A stretch of 64,000 nt of DNA from Rhynchopus sp. YZ270_cl-10 (Eukaryota; Euglenozoa; Diplonemea; Diplonemida; Diplonemidae). The stretch is taken from assembly GCA_964035575.1 (NCBI GenBank), contig OZ037842.1, positions 62,001-126,000 on the forward strand. The letters run 5' to 3'. Under the pieces are notes generated by a model. The model did not search any database, was not told the origin of the DNA, and worked only from the letters and a program-made list of their open reading frames with translations. A program made the position numbers and the translations under genes. Shown here piece by piece: positions 20,571 through 32,900 of the stretch (position 1 is the first letter of the stretch; each line of letters begins with the position of its first letter).

Positions 20571-21710
20571 TCTTGTTCGTTTCTGGTGGGGAGGTCAGGG
20601 GATCAGGGGGTAAGGGGGTACGGTAGGTGATAAGCAGATGAGAACTACAGAAAATCCTTTTTTTCTCTCCAGGTGTGTCTTCAGGCATGTGGGATGGGGA
20701 GTGGATATCGGTGCCACAATTCCATTTAAGCGATAGCGGAGGTTGTGTGGGGTCTGGCTTTTTATTGCATAAAACGAAAGTCCCTGCACCTACGACACCG
20801 ACTTTCCCCACCACTGCAAGCAAAGATCTTCTTAGCAAGATGTGGAAAAAAAAAAATAGCAAAAATCCACATCGTCTGATAAGATGGGATGCAATCCGTG
20901 GAATGGTTTGCAAAAAAAAAACCTCCCCTAATCGTTCGTTTTTGAGGGGCAAAATGGGACAAAAACCAACCTGAAATACGGCGAACCCCTGGAGCATATA
21001 GCAACCTCTTTGATAATGCACAAGGGTGGATGGGTGTGGATGTGGAGAGGTGTGGATTACCATCCAAGGCTTGAACCGTTATTCTGAAAACCCTTTTGGA
21101 CAGGATTTTGACAATAACAGAAAAAAGCCTGAAAAGCTAAAACCCCAGGGGGAAAAAAAAAATATCACTAAATTGACGCACAAAACTGAATATATACTGC
21201 GGGGAGAAAAGGCCAAATGTTACTAAATTAAAAATGCGTAAATAAAGAACGTTTCCTCTCCCCCCCTATACCCCCTTCCCCCTCCTCCTCCTCCTCCTCC
21301 TCCTCCTCCCCTCTGCATAATATATTATCCTCTACCACTCATGATGTAACCTCGCAAGAAACTTCGAGACAAAACCTTTGTGTGGAACCAGGAAAAGGCT
21401 AATGCGATTTCAAAACAAACCCCTGAATGGTGCTCCGGGGAGGGGTCGATATTGACAGGTCACAGGTCGTTGTCAACTTGACCGACCTCCGAAAGCACCA
21501 TTAATAATGGCATTGAACATTTTTTTTTTTGTTGAAAACTTGGTTGTATTAGTGTAGACACCCGAGGAGCCACCCTAGAGTGTGCTCCACTATAGTTTTC
21601 TTTTTGCCACGTGAACAACGCGTTGATGCCACTGTATGTATAATATTTTTAGTGATCAAACAACGCTGGATACACTATATAAATATATTGTATAACAGTT
21701 GTCCAAAAAG
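20571..21710. other. Intergenic, no gene seen
   Basis: Holds a (CCT)n microsatellite near 21282-21310 and, at about 21541-21570, the dispersed motif TAGTGTAGACACCCGAGG that recurs near 40935 and 63768. Otherwise A-rich low-complexity DNA. Confidence 0.5.
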
Positions 21711-21812
21711 AGAGTAGGTGGGCATCTCTGGCTGACCCACGTACGATGCCAGCCGGAGGAAAGCACAAAGTACCCTGCGGCCAACAACAGAATGTAAGAG
21801 AAACAAAAAATA
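21711..21812. repeat. SINE-like dispersed repeat, copy 1
   Basis: Carries CTGACCCACGTACGATGCCA, GGAAAGCACAAAGTACCCTG and CGGCCAACAACAGAA in the order seen in the other copies (26455, 35533, 49008, 49896). No clear Pol III box. Confidence 0.7.
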
Positions 21813-22045
21813 TGTCCAAAATAAAATAAAATACCCCGTGTTCACCCTTGCTCTGCTGACAACAAAACATAAAAAAAGTGGTTTTCGTCAAAAAAAAAAG
21901 TCAAAAAGTCAAAAAGTCAGAAAAAAAAAAATGCTGGACTTTGACAACATTTTCCAAAAGTACTGAATTTGGCACGCAGAATATTTGCAACAAAGCTGGG
22001 GGGAAAGTTGCAAAAAAGCAAAAAAAAATAACTATTTATTCAACT

Positions 22046-22958
22046 AGGCTAGTTGACGCCACGGGTCGGTTTAGGAATTTTCTGGGAAATCCTGTTCCGT
22101 ACCATCCCGTACCGCCCTCGAACGCTCCCAAATCCCCCCATACCGTCCCATACCCTCCCATACCGTCCCATACCCTCCCGTACCTCCCATACCCTCCCAC
22201 ACTGTCCCATACCGTCCCATACTGTCCCATACCGTCCCGTACCGCCTGTGGGAGTTGCTCTCTTTTGCGTGCGAATTGTACACGAGAACTGCAAACCGGG
22301 CCGGTCTGGGTTTGAGGTATACGGAAAGGCCATAATTTGTGAATTTGCAGCTGGACGACGGCAAATTGACCCCACCACAGCGCGGACAGATTCCGGAAAT
22401 GCCAATCGCGGTATGTTTTGGGGCTGAAAAATTTTCACCTGAAAAATTTTTTGAGCAGCATTTTTTGGCCGAAAATGGGCCCCAGCTATTGTGACTGGGC
22501 TCATATTTTCAAAAATTTAAGTGGTCAAAAAATTGTCCAATTTTCGACATCGACCCCACCACTTTCTGGACGGATTCCGGAAATGCCAAAAAACTGTGCT
22601 TTGGGTCACCCGTTTTTGGGGCCCCTGAGGCGATTTTATATAAAAAACCCACAGGATCACCCTGTTCCCACAACTTTTTTTCAGGAAAAACTTTTTTTTT
22701 TGCGCGCGCGCGCATTTTTTTTTCAGGGTCAGCGAGCGGGAAACGAAAAAAAAGTCGAGCTACCCTAAGTGCATGCACGACCCCCAAACCACTCCCAAAC
22801 CTCCAAAAATCCTCCCATACCACTCCCATACTGTCCCCTACTGTCCCATACCGTCCCATACTGTCCCATACCCTCCCAAATCCTCCCATACCGTCCCATA
22901 CTGTCCCATACCCTCCCAAATCCTCCCATACCCGAATGTCCGTGACGTCAACTAGCCT
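22046..22958. mobile_element. Inverted-repeat element with 10-bp minisatellites
   Basis: Ends are GGCTAGTTGACGCCACGG (22047) and its near-perfect inverse (22940-22957), flanked by TA on both sides, as in Tc1/mariner-type insertions. Inside are two direct arrays of a 10-bp unit, TCCCATACCG/TG/CC (about 22095-22250 and 22790-22930), around a unique middle with dispersed repeat blocks. No transposase is visible. Confidence 0.6.
22471..22565 (+). repeat. Dispersed repeat, copy 2 of 19144-19240
   Basis: Lies inside the 22046-22958 element. The following block GACCCCACCAC..GCGGACGGATTCC recurs at 22367-22405, 22552-22590 and 24388-24420, so the family also occurs as partial copies. Confidence 0.65.
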
Positions 22959-22960
22959 AT

Positions 22961-23118
22961 CAACGCCTTTTAGCGTGGTTTTTTTTTGCGATAACTTCAC
23001 GCATTTTTTTCCCAGGCGAGTGGTAGTTAATTTGCCGAGCGAAGCGAGGCAAATTGAATCCACGAGCCTGGGAAAAAAATAAGTGAAGTATCGCAAAAAA
23101 ATTCGCTAAAAGGCGTTG
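22961..23118. mobile_element. 158-bp hairpin element
   Basis: The left arm CAACGCCTTTTAGCGTGG...CCCAGGC and the right arm GCCTGGG...CGCTAAAAGGCGTTG pair over about 55 bp with few mismatches around a loop of about 45 bp. It looks like a MITE. It shares TTAGCGTGG-T(n)-GCGA with the right side of the next element. Confidence 0.7.
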
Positions 23119-23136
23119 AATACGTAATTTTATTTC

Positions 23137-24848
23137 ACGTTAAATAAAGTATACGAAAGGATTTGGCACTTTTAGCGTGACTCATTTATTGTGCAATAAC
23201 TAACGAGCCCTCATTACCCTCCTGCCAACGCTACCGGGAATCGTACGTAGCCTACACCGCGTGTACGCATAGCGCGTAGCGTGTGGTCGGGTTCGAAAAG
23301 CTGCCTCAACGGTACACAAAGCTACATCCCGACCTCTTGCCACCCTCAGTGTCCCGACACCTCGGGTTCTAGCGGGAGGTCGGGAAATGGCTGTCGTGCA
23401 AGAGCGAGACATTCAGAAGATCCCCGCCCACCACAGAATATCATGCCAGCCACCACCTTCCGCACAATGAAGTAAAGGGGGTGGTGTGTCCTTCGCCTTC
23501 ATAGGTAATGAAGGAGTCGATTTCTTGTTTCGTGAGTGCAGAGTGCGTTGGACTGTCGTGTCGGTAGCCGTCTGGTGTTGCTTCAAGAGACACACGAGCC
23601 TCGGAAACTGGTCTGGTTGCACCCCATGCTTCCTCGCCAATATGCTGTTCAGCTTACTGAACGCTGTCCATTACGACGACAATTTGCACGTGAGATCGTC
23701 ACGGAGATACACTATGTACGAAACGAAGTCGGCTTCCGTGGGCATACCGTCAGGCTTGCCAATGAATTCCTTAAACAGCGGTCCCATTCACGGACGTACG
23801 GTGTCGACAATGCCAGTCCTTCAGCAAAACCACTGTGGTGCTTGTCCATCTCCTGTCGGAGGGCCGTTTGCGTCTTACATCCTTCAGCATGTTGCATGCA
23901 GAGGTTTTTTTACGGGGGGGTGGGGGGGGGTTTCACCCCCCCCCCCCCACGATTTTTTTTCCGGCTTTTGGGGGGGTGAAAATAAAATTTTTTTTTGGAA
24001 AATAAAAAAAAAATCTTGATGGTGTTCTCTTACTCTCCCCCCGATACCTTTCTCGCGCCCCAAGAACCATTCTAAGGGAGTTAGAGGGTGGGCGTGTTTT
24101 CCTAGAATTTGACGGACAGAGCTCGTAGAACCCAACGAGGAATGAGAAAAAAGGATATGGCGAAATCATAAAAGTAGCGTACCGTGCGCCTGCGGCGCAA
24201 GCTTACTGTAAATTGTATGACATGGTACTGGGTACTTAACTCAAAAAAGTGGACGGCATCTAAAAATTTCCGCCTGCGGCGCGGCAGCCCTGACCCAGTT
24301 TCTCCCTTTTCTTGTTCAGTCCGCAGGATCACTTGGCCCTTACACTGATGTTGACCAAAAGCCAAGAACTTGTCCATTTCGTCAAATTGACCCCACCACA
24401 GCGCGGACGGATTCCAAAAATCCCCCACGAACCAGCTTCTCCAGGGGCTTCGCGCGCGAAGCGCGCGAAAAATTTTGCAACCCGAAAAACACCTCACCCC
24501 CCCTAAGGTCAAAAAAACCGGTCCCAAAAAAAACCTCTGGTTGCATGTGTCAAAAAAAAAAAATGGGAAAAGGGCAAAAAAAATTCGAAATTTTCAATTT
24601 TTAGGCGGGTGGTGGTGCAGGATGTGCCAAAATTTAGCGTGAAGTTATCGCCAAAAAAAACCCCTGTTTTAGCGTGAAAAAAACAAAAATAAAATCACGC
24701 TCTGAAGGAATTGCAGTGAAAAAAAGTGAAAACGCGTGAAATAAAGTTCAATTAGCGTGGTTTTTATTTGCGAAAAAAACACGGCGTGAAATTATCATTA
24801 AAAAGAATCACGCTAAAAGTGCCAAATCCTTCGTATACTTTATTTAAC
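23137..24848. mobile_element. 1.7-kb terminal-inverted-repeat element
   Basis: The left end (about 23140-23180: TTAAATAAAGTATACGAAAG, then GATTTGGCACTTTTAGCGTG) is repeated inverted at about 24809-24847, roughly 40 bp each with one indel. The right third has several TTAGCGTG/CACGCTAA blocks. The middle (23200-23900) is GC-richer and has open frames up to 177 codons, but I recognise no transposase or host domain in any of them. Probably non-autonomous, perhaps with captured DNA. Confidence 0.65.
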
Positions 24849-24854
24849 TGTGGA

Positions 24855-24856
<2 letters not shown>

Positions 24857-24889
<33 letters not shown>
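24857..24889. repeat. 33-nt poly(A) tract
   Basis: An uninterrupted run of 33 A just right of the 1.7-kb element. Confidence 0.9.
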
Positions 24890-24891
<2 letters not shown>

Positions 24892-25818
24892 AAATGCACA
24901 TATAAGGGGCGCTGTGATTACAAGAGAGAAACTGTCGCAAATATTTGTAACAATTCTTCCCAGGTATTTTTATTTTGTGGGAAACAATAAAAATAGAAAA
25001 CAAATGAGGAGAAAGCACCCAAAAAAATCCGACTGCTTTTTTGAGGAGACAAAACAAAACACATCATACACTCGTGAGAGAAAAGGGTGAACACGAAAGA
25101 GAGGTACTGCCAAAGCTTGTTAAAAAAAACAACAAAAATAAAAGACGAAGTTCATAAACCCTAAGCCCTCTTGTGCTTCTTCGGCACCTAAAAAAAAAAA
25201 AAGCGAAACAAGAGGGAGGGGTATATCTACAGTACAACTGTGGTCAGGGAGGCGAGAGGCATCTGCTTTTATGATAGAATAATAGAAGACACTCACGGAA
25301 AATATGGGTGTGGAGAGCGACCATTGATTCAGGCAGCAACGTCCTGGCATGTAAGGGGCTTATTCTCACTTTGGAGTTTGCAAATTTTTTTCAAAAACCT
25401 GTGCAATTTGCCACCTATACGATAGCCACATTTGAGTGGGGAACCTGGAAAAAAAAAAATGCGAAAACAACAAAATATTTCACAAACAAAAAAAAGTGAT
25501 TCCTTTGAATTTAAATTCGTTGATTAAAAGGCTAATACCGTGTGCACAGTGTTAGTCTTCGAAAAGATTTTGTATGATGACCCGCCTCACGTGCTTAGTC
25601 ACATTTAAAGAAAAAAACAAAAAGCCAAAATGATGCTTGTTGCTCATAATATGGGATTTATAAAAAAGAAAAAATGGTTTTCCCAAGTGTCCGAGCCCTT
25701 ATAGGTGCACAAAAAAAACCCCACACCTTTCCAATAAAAAAAAGAGTACAGGTTTTTGCTGATAACACGAGAAAAAGAGAAGAAACATATTTGATGAGCT
25801 TTTTTGGTTGCTTTTTTT
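24890..25818. other. Intergenic, no gene seen
   Basis: A/T-rich DNA with short open frames only. One copy of the short hairpin motif family lies at 25575-25602. Confidence 0.5.
25575..25602 (+). repeat. Short conserved motif (right half)
   Basis: GATGACC..CCTCACGTGCTTAGTCAC matches the right half of the TAAGC-hairpin family; the left stem is not conserved here. Confidence 0.5.
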
Positions 25819-25917
25819 CACGGGTTGCCTACGATCGTAGTACGATCGTTTACGATCGTACCAAAAAACGATCGTAACGATCGTAAAATATCGTACTACG
25901 ATCGTAGGCAACCCGTG
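25819..25917. mobile_element. 99-bp palindromic MITE
   Basis: CACGGGTTGCCTACGATCGT and its exact inverse bound the element, with more ACGATCGT units in between and only a few bases of spacer. T-runs on both sides could be the target duplication. Composed largely of the self-complementary unit TACGATCGTA. Confidence 0.8.
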
Positions 25918-26454
25918 TTTTTTATACCCTGGTTTGTATTAGTGTACATATATTTCATCAAATACGTGAATACCGGCGAACACAGACCCAACACAGACTA
26001 TTCCGTATTGCCGTTCCTGGATGCAAAAGTGAACTCCATCATCCCTTTCGAGAAGGAAAGATGAACGTGCCTCGGCATACAACGCTTCTACAAAACAACG
26101 GCATTTTAGACAGATTCACGCTTTGCATCACATCCTTCACACCGAGTGGGGAGGTGTTCGTTTTGTTTTATTTGTTATTTGTTCAAAGAGGGGAAAGTTT
26201 TTCACTAATAAATGATTCTGCTTGAGTGCTCGTTTCCGTTCATTGCCATGCATGTTGAGAGAGTTATTGCTGTGAAACCAAGATCATTAGTTTCATTAAA
26301 AAAAAAAAAAAAAAAGACAAACTTCACAGTTGTCTCACGCTTCGCAAAAAACGGCTACTACACAGCAAAGTGAGACTACCGCATGGGCGTCGTCACAATG
26401 CAATTTAATATGTCATGGTGTGCCATGAAAAAAAAGTCAAAAAATAAAATTGTA
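25918..26454. other. Intergenic, no gene seen
   Basis: Unremarkable A/T-rich DNA. It includes a short poly(A) tract near 26298-26315. Confidence 0.4.
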
Positions 26455-26580
26455 GTTTTGGATGGCAGGCACTTCCGACTGACCCACTCACGCCACCAGC
26501 CCCGGATGAAAGCATAAGTACCCTGCGGCCAACAACAGAAGATGTGAAAAGCAAACCGAACGGCTTGCCAGTCCCGTCGT
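26455..26580. repeat. SINE-like dispersed repeat, copy 2 (long copy)
   Basis: GGCAGGCACTTCCGACTGAC to AACAACAGAAGATGTGAAAA, continuing with AAACCGAACGGCTTGCCAGT. It aligns with 49896-50030 over about 125 bp. Confidence 0.75.
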
Positions 26581-26906
26581 GTGAACAATAAAAAATATAA
26601 GAACGTTTTTGGATAAATGCAAAAAAAGCGGCCTTTTTGCCAAAAACATGGTACAAAAACTACAGCTTGTTTCTTTCAGGGAAAAGCGTACGACGCTTCA
26701 AAACAATGGGATAGATAGTGAATGGAGAGGAAGGTATAAAACTCATAAGAGGCACGACCTCAAAGAATCAGGTTGGCAAAGATGTGGAGACTGGTTTCGT
26801 TTGGCACCGCCAGTCCCGTTTGGTTTTCTTTCTTCAGTCTGCCCTGGGGATAATGGGCTATCGCGAGGGCAAGGCGACTGGAGACATATCATATGATCTA
26901 TTAAGG

Positions 26907-29900
26907 CTAGTACAAGCCCATTTCATAGCGAGAACCCTCGCCATTGGTATCCGGGTCCTCGTTGTGGCTGTAGAAGTCGTTGTCGGGGCCCATTTCCGTC
27001 ATGTAGTCGTCAAGCTGCTGGATGTGGAACGACTCCTTCGACTTATCGGTACGCATCTTCATGACAGCAGCAGCAATGCACCCACAAAGCAGCAGCACCG
27101 AACCAACAATCACAAAGATTATCCAAATCGGGAAGCCGCTGTCGTCGTCTGCCTGAGGTGTCTGGCCCGCAGCACCAGCAGCGCTCAGGTCACATCTCTG
27201 CAGCCACACAGGGGTGCTCGAGAAGCCAGCGGTGCTATGCTTGGTCCACCCAGCCGTAAAGGGAACACCAGTGCCCTTCGCATAGGCAAAGGTCCACTGC
27301 TTCCGCGACAGCAGGTTGTAATCCCCGTCCTCGACGTAGCGGATGAAGGAGAACATGATCTGGTTGTTCTTCGCCGTCTGCTTCAAGGTCACCTGCGTCT
27401 GTGAGGGAGACTCCTGCGGCGTGCCGGTTGCCCTCATCACAGTCGACGCCTTCACCTGCGCCCCAAGGGTTGCCGCATAGATCTGCAGCCCCTGCATACC
27501 CGTCCCTGTGCTGCTCGCCTCACGGATGCCCATCGCTGTCCAGTCTGTCAGATCTGCGTCCATTGTCACAGTGAACAGCACAGCGTCCTTCAGGTCGCGT
27601 TCTGCTGTTGCCTGGTCCACACCCACCAGACCGAGCTGGTACGTGATCTGGATCCCCGTTGCCGCAAACGCTACGTCCTGTGCAGGTGACTCCACGTTGT
27701 CCACAGCGCAGGGGTAGAACCCAGTTGTGCCCCCACCCGACCCAGCAGGTGCGTTGGTAGGTGCGTTGGTCTGTGGTGCCAGCGTTCTCCCTGGTGAGTC
27801 AGTGAGCGGGACACGTGACGCACCGGGAGGTGCCTCCGTGCTGCCAGGAGCGTACGTGGGTGGCGACAGCGTGAGGGGTGACAGCGTGGCCGGCGCATCT
27901 GTCTGTGGGGGCAGTGTGACTCCAGGAACATTGGTGATAGGGGCCAACGTGGAGCCTGCCGGTGCCTGGGTTGTGTCAGGAGAGTATGTACCTGGTACCA
28001 GCGTAGGAGGTGCTTGTGTTGCAGGTGCGTCAGTCTGTGGGGGCAGTGTGACACCAGGAACATTGGTGATAGGGGCCAACGTGGATCCTGGTGGTGCCTG
28101 GGTTGTGTCAGGAGAGTACGTGCCTGGTACCAGCGTAGGAGGTGCCTGTGTGGCAGGTGCGTCCGTCTGTGGGGGCAGTGTGACTCCAGGAACATTGGTG
28201 ATAGGAGCCAACGTAGAGCCTGCCGGTGCCTGAGTCGTGTCAGGAGAGTACGTGCCCGGTATCAGTGTAGGAGGTGCCTGTGTGGCAGGTGCGTCCGTCT
28301 GTGGGGGCAGTGTGACACCAGGAACATTGGTGATAGGAGCCAACGTGGATCCTGCCGGTGCCTGAGTCGTAGTTGGTGAGTATGTACCTGGAACAAGGGT
28401 CGGAGGTGCTTGTGTTGCAGGTGCGTCCGTCTGTGGGGGCAGTGTGACTCCAGGAACATTGGTGACAGGAGCCAACGTAGAGCCTGCCGGTGCCTGGGTT
28501 GTGTCAGGAGAGTACGTGCCTGGTACCAGTGTAGGAGGTGCTTGTGTGGCAGGTGCGTCCGTCTGTGGGGGCAGTGTGACTCCAGGAACATTGGTGATAG
28601 GGGCCAACGTAGAGCCTGCCGGTGCCTGAGTCGTAGTTGGTGAGTATGTACCTGGAACAAGGGTCGGAGGTGCTTGTGTTGCAGGTGCGTCCGTCTGTGG
28701 GGGCAGTGTGACTCCAGGAACATTGGTGATAGGAGCCAACGTGGATCCTGCTGGTGCCTGGGTCGTAGTTGGTGAGTATGTACCTGGTACCAGCGTAGGA
28801 GGTGATTGTGTGGCAGGTGCGTCAGTCTGTGGGGGCAGTGTGACTCCAGGAACATTGGTGATAGGAGCCAACGTGGAGCCTGCCGGTGCCTGAGTCGTAG
28901 TTGGTGAGTATGTACCTGGAACAAGAGTCGGAGGTGCTTGTGTTAGAGGTGCGACTGTCGGTGGCGCATCCGTCAGAGGCACAGGTGCCATTGTATCGGG
29001 TGCTGTGGTGCGTGGTGCGGTCGTGGCAGGTGCGGCTGTGGAAGGAGCAGTAGTTGGTGGTGCATTTGTCGCTGGTGCTGGAGTTGGAGGCGCTGGTGTG
29101 TCGCACTTGTCAATGGTCAAGGACTGGCGTCCACGGTTAGCTCCGCCGTGGTTTGCCCAGGTTGATCCAACTTCGCCAGTTCCCACTGCAAACGCAATTC
29201 CAAACGCAGTACCAAACACAAGCGACTTCGTGCTGCTCATAGGGTCCATGTCATAAATGTTACGCTGGAACGTGCATGTCAGTGACCCTCCTGTTTCTGT
29301 CGATGTTCCCGGAGTTGTCTCAGTGTTATCCTGTGTTGTGGGTGCTCCAACGCCAGCCACCTGAGCGAATCCTTGTGGGTTCACGGAAGTCGAGCAGGCA
29401 ACAATGTTCAGACCGTTCATGTTGGCAGGTGAGGCATCATCAGCAAACCCAAGTGCTGCGTACTGTGGTGTGGAGCCAGAGTTCAAAGTGAGGGTGAACT
29501 GCACCTGGTCCTGTCCTGCATCCTTCCCAACAACATACGACACCTGAATGCTGCCAAGGTTCATATTGTTGCTTGGGCACGAGGCAACAAAACCAGAAGG
29601 TGGCACTGCAGGAGCCGGTGTCGGCGGGGCAGCTGTAAGTGGTGCGGTCGTGGCAGGTGCGGCTGTGGAAGGAGCAGTAGTTGGTGGTGCATTTGTCGCT
29701 GGTGCTGGAGTTGGAGGCGCTGGTGTGTCGCACTTGTCAATGGTCAAGGACTGACGTCCGCGGTTAGCTCCGCCGTGGTTTGCCCAGGTTGATCCAACTT
29801 CGCCAGTTCCGACTGCAAACGCAATTCCAAACGCAGTACCAAACACAAGCGACTTCGTGCTGCTCATAGGGTCCATGTCATAAATGTTACGCTGGAACGT

Positions 29901-32900
29901 GCATGTCAGTGACCCTCCTGTTTCTGTCGATGTTCCAGGAGTTGTCTCAGTGTTGTCCTGTGTTGTGGGTGCTCCAACGCCAGCCACCTGAGCGAATCCT
30001 TGTGGGTTCACAGAAGTCGAGCAGGCAACAATGTTCAGACCGTTCATGTTGGCAGGTGAGGCATCATCAGCAAACCCAAGTGCTGCGTACTGTGGTGTGG
30101 AACCAGAGTTCAAAGTGAGGGTGAACTGCACCTGGTCCTGTCCTGCATCATTCCCAACAACATACGACACCTGAATGCTGCCAAGGTTCATATTGTTGCT
30201 TGGGCACGAGGCAACAAAACCAGAAGGTGGCACTGCAGGAGCCGGTGTCGGCGGGGCAGCTGTAAGTGGTGCGGTCGTGGCAGGTGCGGCTGTGGAAGGA
30301 GCAGTAGTTGGTGGTGCATTTGTCGCTGGTGCTGGAGTTGGAGGCGCTGGTGTGTCGCACTTGTCAATGGTCAAGGACTGACGTCCGCGGTTAGCTCCGC
30401 CGTGGTTTGCCCAGGTTGATCCAACTTCGCCAGTTCCGACTGCAAACGCAATTCCAAACGCAGTACCAAACACAAGCGACTTCGTGCTGCTCATAGGGTC
30501 CATGTCATAAATGTTACGCTGGAACGTGCACGTCAGTGACCCACCTGTTTCTGTCGATGTTCCCGGAGTTGTCTCAGTGTTGTCCTGTGTTGTGGGTGCT
30601 CCAACGCCAGCCACCTGAGCGAATCCTTGTGGGTTCACAGAAGTCGAGCAGGCAACAATGTTCAGACCGTTCATGTTGGCAGGTGTAGCATCATCAGCAA
30701 ACCCGAGTGCTGCGTACTGTGGTGTGGAGCCAGAGTTCAAAGTGAGGGTGAACTGCACCTGGTCCTGTCCTGCATCATTCCCAACAACATACGATACCTG
30801 AATGCTGCCAAGGTTCACATTGTTGCTTGGGCACGAGGCAACAAAACCAGACGCTGGCACTGCAGGAGCTGGTGTCGGCGGGGCAGCTGTTGGTGGTGCT
30901 GGGGTTGGTGGTGTCGGAGTTGGTGGTGCTGGAGTTGGCGGCGCTGGTGTGTCGCACTTGTCAATGGTCAAGGACTGGCGTCCGCGGTTAGCTCCGCCGT
31001 GGTTTGCCCAGGTTGATCCAACTTCGCCAGTTCCCACTGCAAACGCAATTCCAAACGCAGTACCAAACACAAGCGACTTCGTGCTGCTCATAGGGTCCAT
31101 GTCATAAATGTTACGCTGGAACGTGCACGTCAGTGACCCACCTGTTTCTGTCGATGTTCCAGGAGTTGTCTCAGTGTTATCCTGTGTTGTGGGTGCTCCA
31201 ACGCCAGCCACCTGAGCGAATCCTTGTGGGTTCACGGAAGTCGAGCAGGCAACAATGTTCAGACCGTTCATGTTGGCAGGTGAGGCATCATCAGCAAACC
31301 CAAGTGCTGCGTACTGTGGTGTGGAACCAGAGTTCAAAGTGAGGGTGAACTGCACCTGGTCCTGTCCTGCATCATTCCCAACAACATACGATACCTGAAT
31401 GCTGCCAAGGTTCACATTGTTGCTTGGGCACGAGGCAACAAAACCAGACGCTGGCACTGCAGGAGCTGGTGTCGGCGGGGCAGCTGTTGGTGGTGCTGGG
31501 GTTGGTGGTGTCGGAGTTGGTGGTGCTGGAGTTGGCGGCGCTGGTGTGTCGCACTTGTCAATGGTCAAGGACTGGCGTCCGCGGTTAGCTCCGCCGTGGT
31601 TTGCCCAGGTTGATCCAACTTCGCCAGTTCCGACTGCAAACGCAATTCCAAACGCAGTACCAAACACAAGCGACTTCGTGCTGCTCATAGGGTCCATGTC
31701 ATAAATGTTACGCTGGAACGTGCATGTCAGTGACCCACCTGTTTCTGTCGATGCTCCAGGAGTTGTCTCAGTGTTATCCTGTGTTGTGGGTGCTCCAACG
31801 CCAGCCACCTGAGCGAATCCTTGTGGGTTCACAGAAGTCGAGCAGGCAACAATGTTCAGACCGTTCATGTTGGCAGGTGTAGCATCATCAGCAAACCCGA
31901 GTGCTGCGTACTGTGGTGTGGAGCCAGAGTTCAAAGTGAGGGTGAACTGCACCTGGTCCTGTCCTGCATCATTCCCAACAACATACGATACCTGAATGCT
32001 GCCAAGGTTCACATTGTTGCTTGGGCACGAGGCAACAAAACCAGACGCTGGCACTGCAGGAGCTGGTGTCGGCGGGGCAGCTGTTGGTGGTGCTGGGGTT
32101 GGTGGTGTCGGAGTTGGTGGTGCTGGAGTTGGCGGCGCTGGTGTGTCGCACTTGTCAATGGTCAAGGACTGGCGTCCGCGGTTAGCTCCGCCGTGGTTTG
32201 CCCAGGTTGATCCAACTTCGCCAGTTCCCACTGCAAACGCAATTCCAAACGCAGTACCAAACACAAGCGACTTCGTGCTGCTCATAGGGTCCATGTCATA
32301 AATGTTACGCTGGAACGTGCATGTCAGTGACCCACCTGTTTCTGTCGATGTTCCAGGAGTTGTCTCAGTGTTATCCTGTGTTGTGGGTGCTCCAACGCCA
32401 GCCACCTGAGCGAATCCTTGTGGGTTCACAGAAGTCGAGCAGGCAACAATGTTCAGACCGTTCATGTTGGCAGGTGTAGCATCATCAGCAAACCCAAGTG
32501 CTGCGTACTGTGGTGTGGAGCCAGAGTTCAAAGTGAGGGTGAACTGCACCTGGTCCTGTCCTGCATCATTCCCAACAACATACGACACCTGAATGCTGCC
32601 AAGGTTCACATTGTTGCTTGGGCACGAGGCAACAAAACCAGACGCTGGCACTGCAGGAGCTGGTGTCGGCGGGGCAGCTGTTGGTGGTGCTGGAGTTGGC
32701 GGCGCTGGTGTGTCGCACTTGTCAATGGTCAAGGACTGACGTCCACGGTTAGCTCCGCCGTGGTTTGCCCAGGTTGATCCAACTTCGCCAGTTCCGACTG
32801 CAAACGCAATTCCAAACGCAGTACCAAACACAAGCGACTTTGTGCTGCTCATAGGGTCCATGTCATAAATGTTACGCTGGAACGTGCATGTCAGTGACCC

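Noticed and set aside
22046-22958. CRISPR array suggested by regular short repeats
   Set aside because: 10-bp units without unique spacers, inside a eukaryotic inverted-repeat element.
22036-23096. Minus-strand GYGTVWDGMG repeat proteins
   Set aside because: Product of the 10-bp minisatellite; the unit is not a multiple of three and no frame is favoured.
27727-29106. Open frames on both strands opposite the DOMON and stalk repeats of the third giant gene
   Set aside because: Shadows of the in-frame tandem repeats; their His/Arg- or Cys/Trp-rich composition is unlike real proteins.
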